Below are positions 63,525 through 64,000 of a DNA stretch of 64,000 nt, one piece after another (position 1 is the stretch's first letter; the number at the start of each line of letters is the position of its first letter). The stretch lies in NCBI GenBank assembly GCA_030407085.1, contig CM059582.1, forward strand, positions 17,217,501 to 17,281,500, written 5' to 3'. This DNA comes from Trichopria drosophilae (lineage: Eukaryota; Arthropoda; Insecta; Hymenoptera; Diapriidae). The position numbers and the translations under genes are program-made. The notes below the pieces were generated by a model. That model ran no database searches, was not told the DNA's origin, and saw nothing but the letters and a program-made list of their open reading frames with translations.

Positions 63525-63939
63525 CTAAACATGTCAGAGCCAGTATTTCACAGAAACCGCAGGGCGGCACCTCGGGAATTCCAGGAACACAGAGATTTTC
63601 AAGATTTGGAAAGGATAATAGGATTCTGTGCAGGTACTATTTATCTCGAAAATACTACCGTTGAAATTTAGTTGATTAATTCATAATAATGATTTTTTCA
63701 AATATCATCGTATAACTGATGACCTCTTTTTTCCCATATGTGGAAGAATAGCAATGAAATTACCTACAGCAACGATGCTTACTAAAAAATATATTGGTAG
63801 TACAATCCCAAATACACCGTTCAGATCCTTTAATTTAGTAAAATATCAAATTACATAATGTGTATATGTAATAATACAAAGTGCAATAAGAAAAGCCAAT
63901 GTATAATTTGAAAAACATCGCGTACATAAATCGCCTCAC

Positions 63940-64000
63940 AAAATTTTCACGTAAAGCATCGTGCTTTTTTGCCAATTCACACTTGAACAAGTCAATGAGA
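63940..64000 (-). CDS. Possible upstream exon of the BTB-BACK gene (partial, at window edge)
   Basis: On the minus strand the last 61 bases read as an amphipathic coding-like stretch (LIDLFKCELAKKHDALRENF) ending at TTT|GTGAGG, a reasonable donor. Its phase (0) does not join directly to the SKSVPSS exon as placed, so another exon would be needed in between or one boundary is wrong. The reading frame alone could be chance. Confidence 0.3.

Noticed and set aside
63336..63671. 111-codon plus-strand ORF
   Set aside because: Antisense shadow of the SKSVPSS exon of the BTB-BACK gene.

Overview
The window reads as insect nuclear DNA. It is very AT-rich and gene-poor, the genes have introns with GT..AG boundaries, and the one complete recognisable gene is the MYST acetyltransferase Tip60/KAT5. 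Hymenoptera is my best guess from base composition, the islands of higher CpG and the Tip60 N-terminus, but the sequence does not prove it. There are no operons, and ORF scanning mostly returns shadows because coding sequence is split into short exons.

Region by region. 1-23 kb: non-coding, with small hairpin elements, a dispersed repeat (12.1 kb, remnant at 17.9 kb, near-full copy at 42.2 kb), a 115-bp MITE (17.24 kb) and one weak candidate exon (5.47 kb). 23.5 kb: a minus-strand sequence that folds as a hammerhead ribozyme, with a second, inverted copy of its core 190 bp away. 24.1-25.1 kb: an inverted-repeat element made partly of a ~70-bp degenerate tandem repeat. 25-36 kb: non-coding, with CpG-rich islands at 27.5-28.0 and 30.1-30.8 kb, the latter holding a TATA box. 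36-45 kb: a series of non-autonomous elements (36.2-37.5 kb; 38.8-40.3 kb with TA flanks; a tRNA-derived SINE at 41.0 kb; a CATTCCCTCGT repeat cluster at 43.4-44.0 kb; an iteron-rich element at 44.25-44.88 kb).

45-51.5 kb: the five-exon Tip60 gene (47825-49732, +) lies between three long inverted-repeat (foldback) elements, two of which share internal sequence and TTAACCYATTAA-type ends. 53-56.7 kb: a family of palindromic MITEs. One copy is interrupted by a GGGGAGAG-ended element that itself contains a third MITE, so three insertions are nested. 58.3-58.7 kb: a candidate two-exon gene for a 108-residue protein, followed by a pogo-like MITE. 62-64 kb: the 3' part of a minus-strand BTB-BACK gene whose 5' end lies beyond the right edge.

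The two recognised genes are unrelated in function: one is a chromatin acetyltransferase and the other a probable protein-interaction or ubiquitin-ligase adaptor. The rest is mostly a record of small non-autonomous transposable elements. I recognised no transposase or reverse transcriptase.
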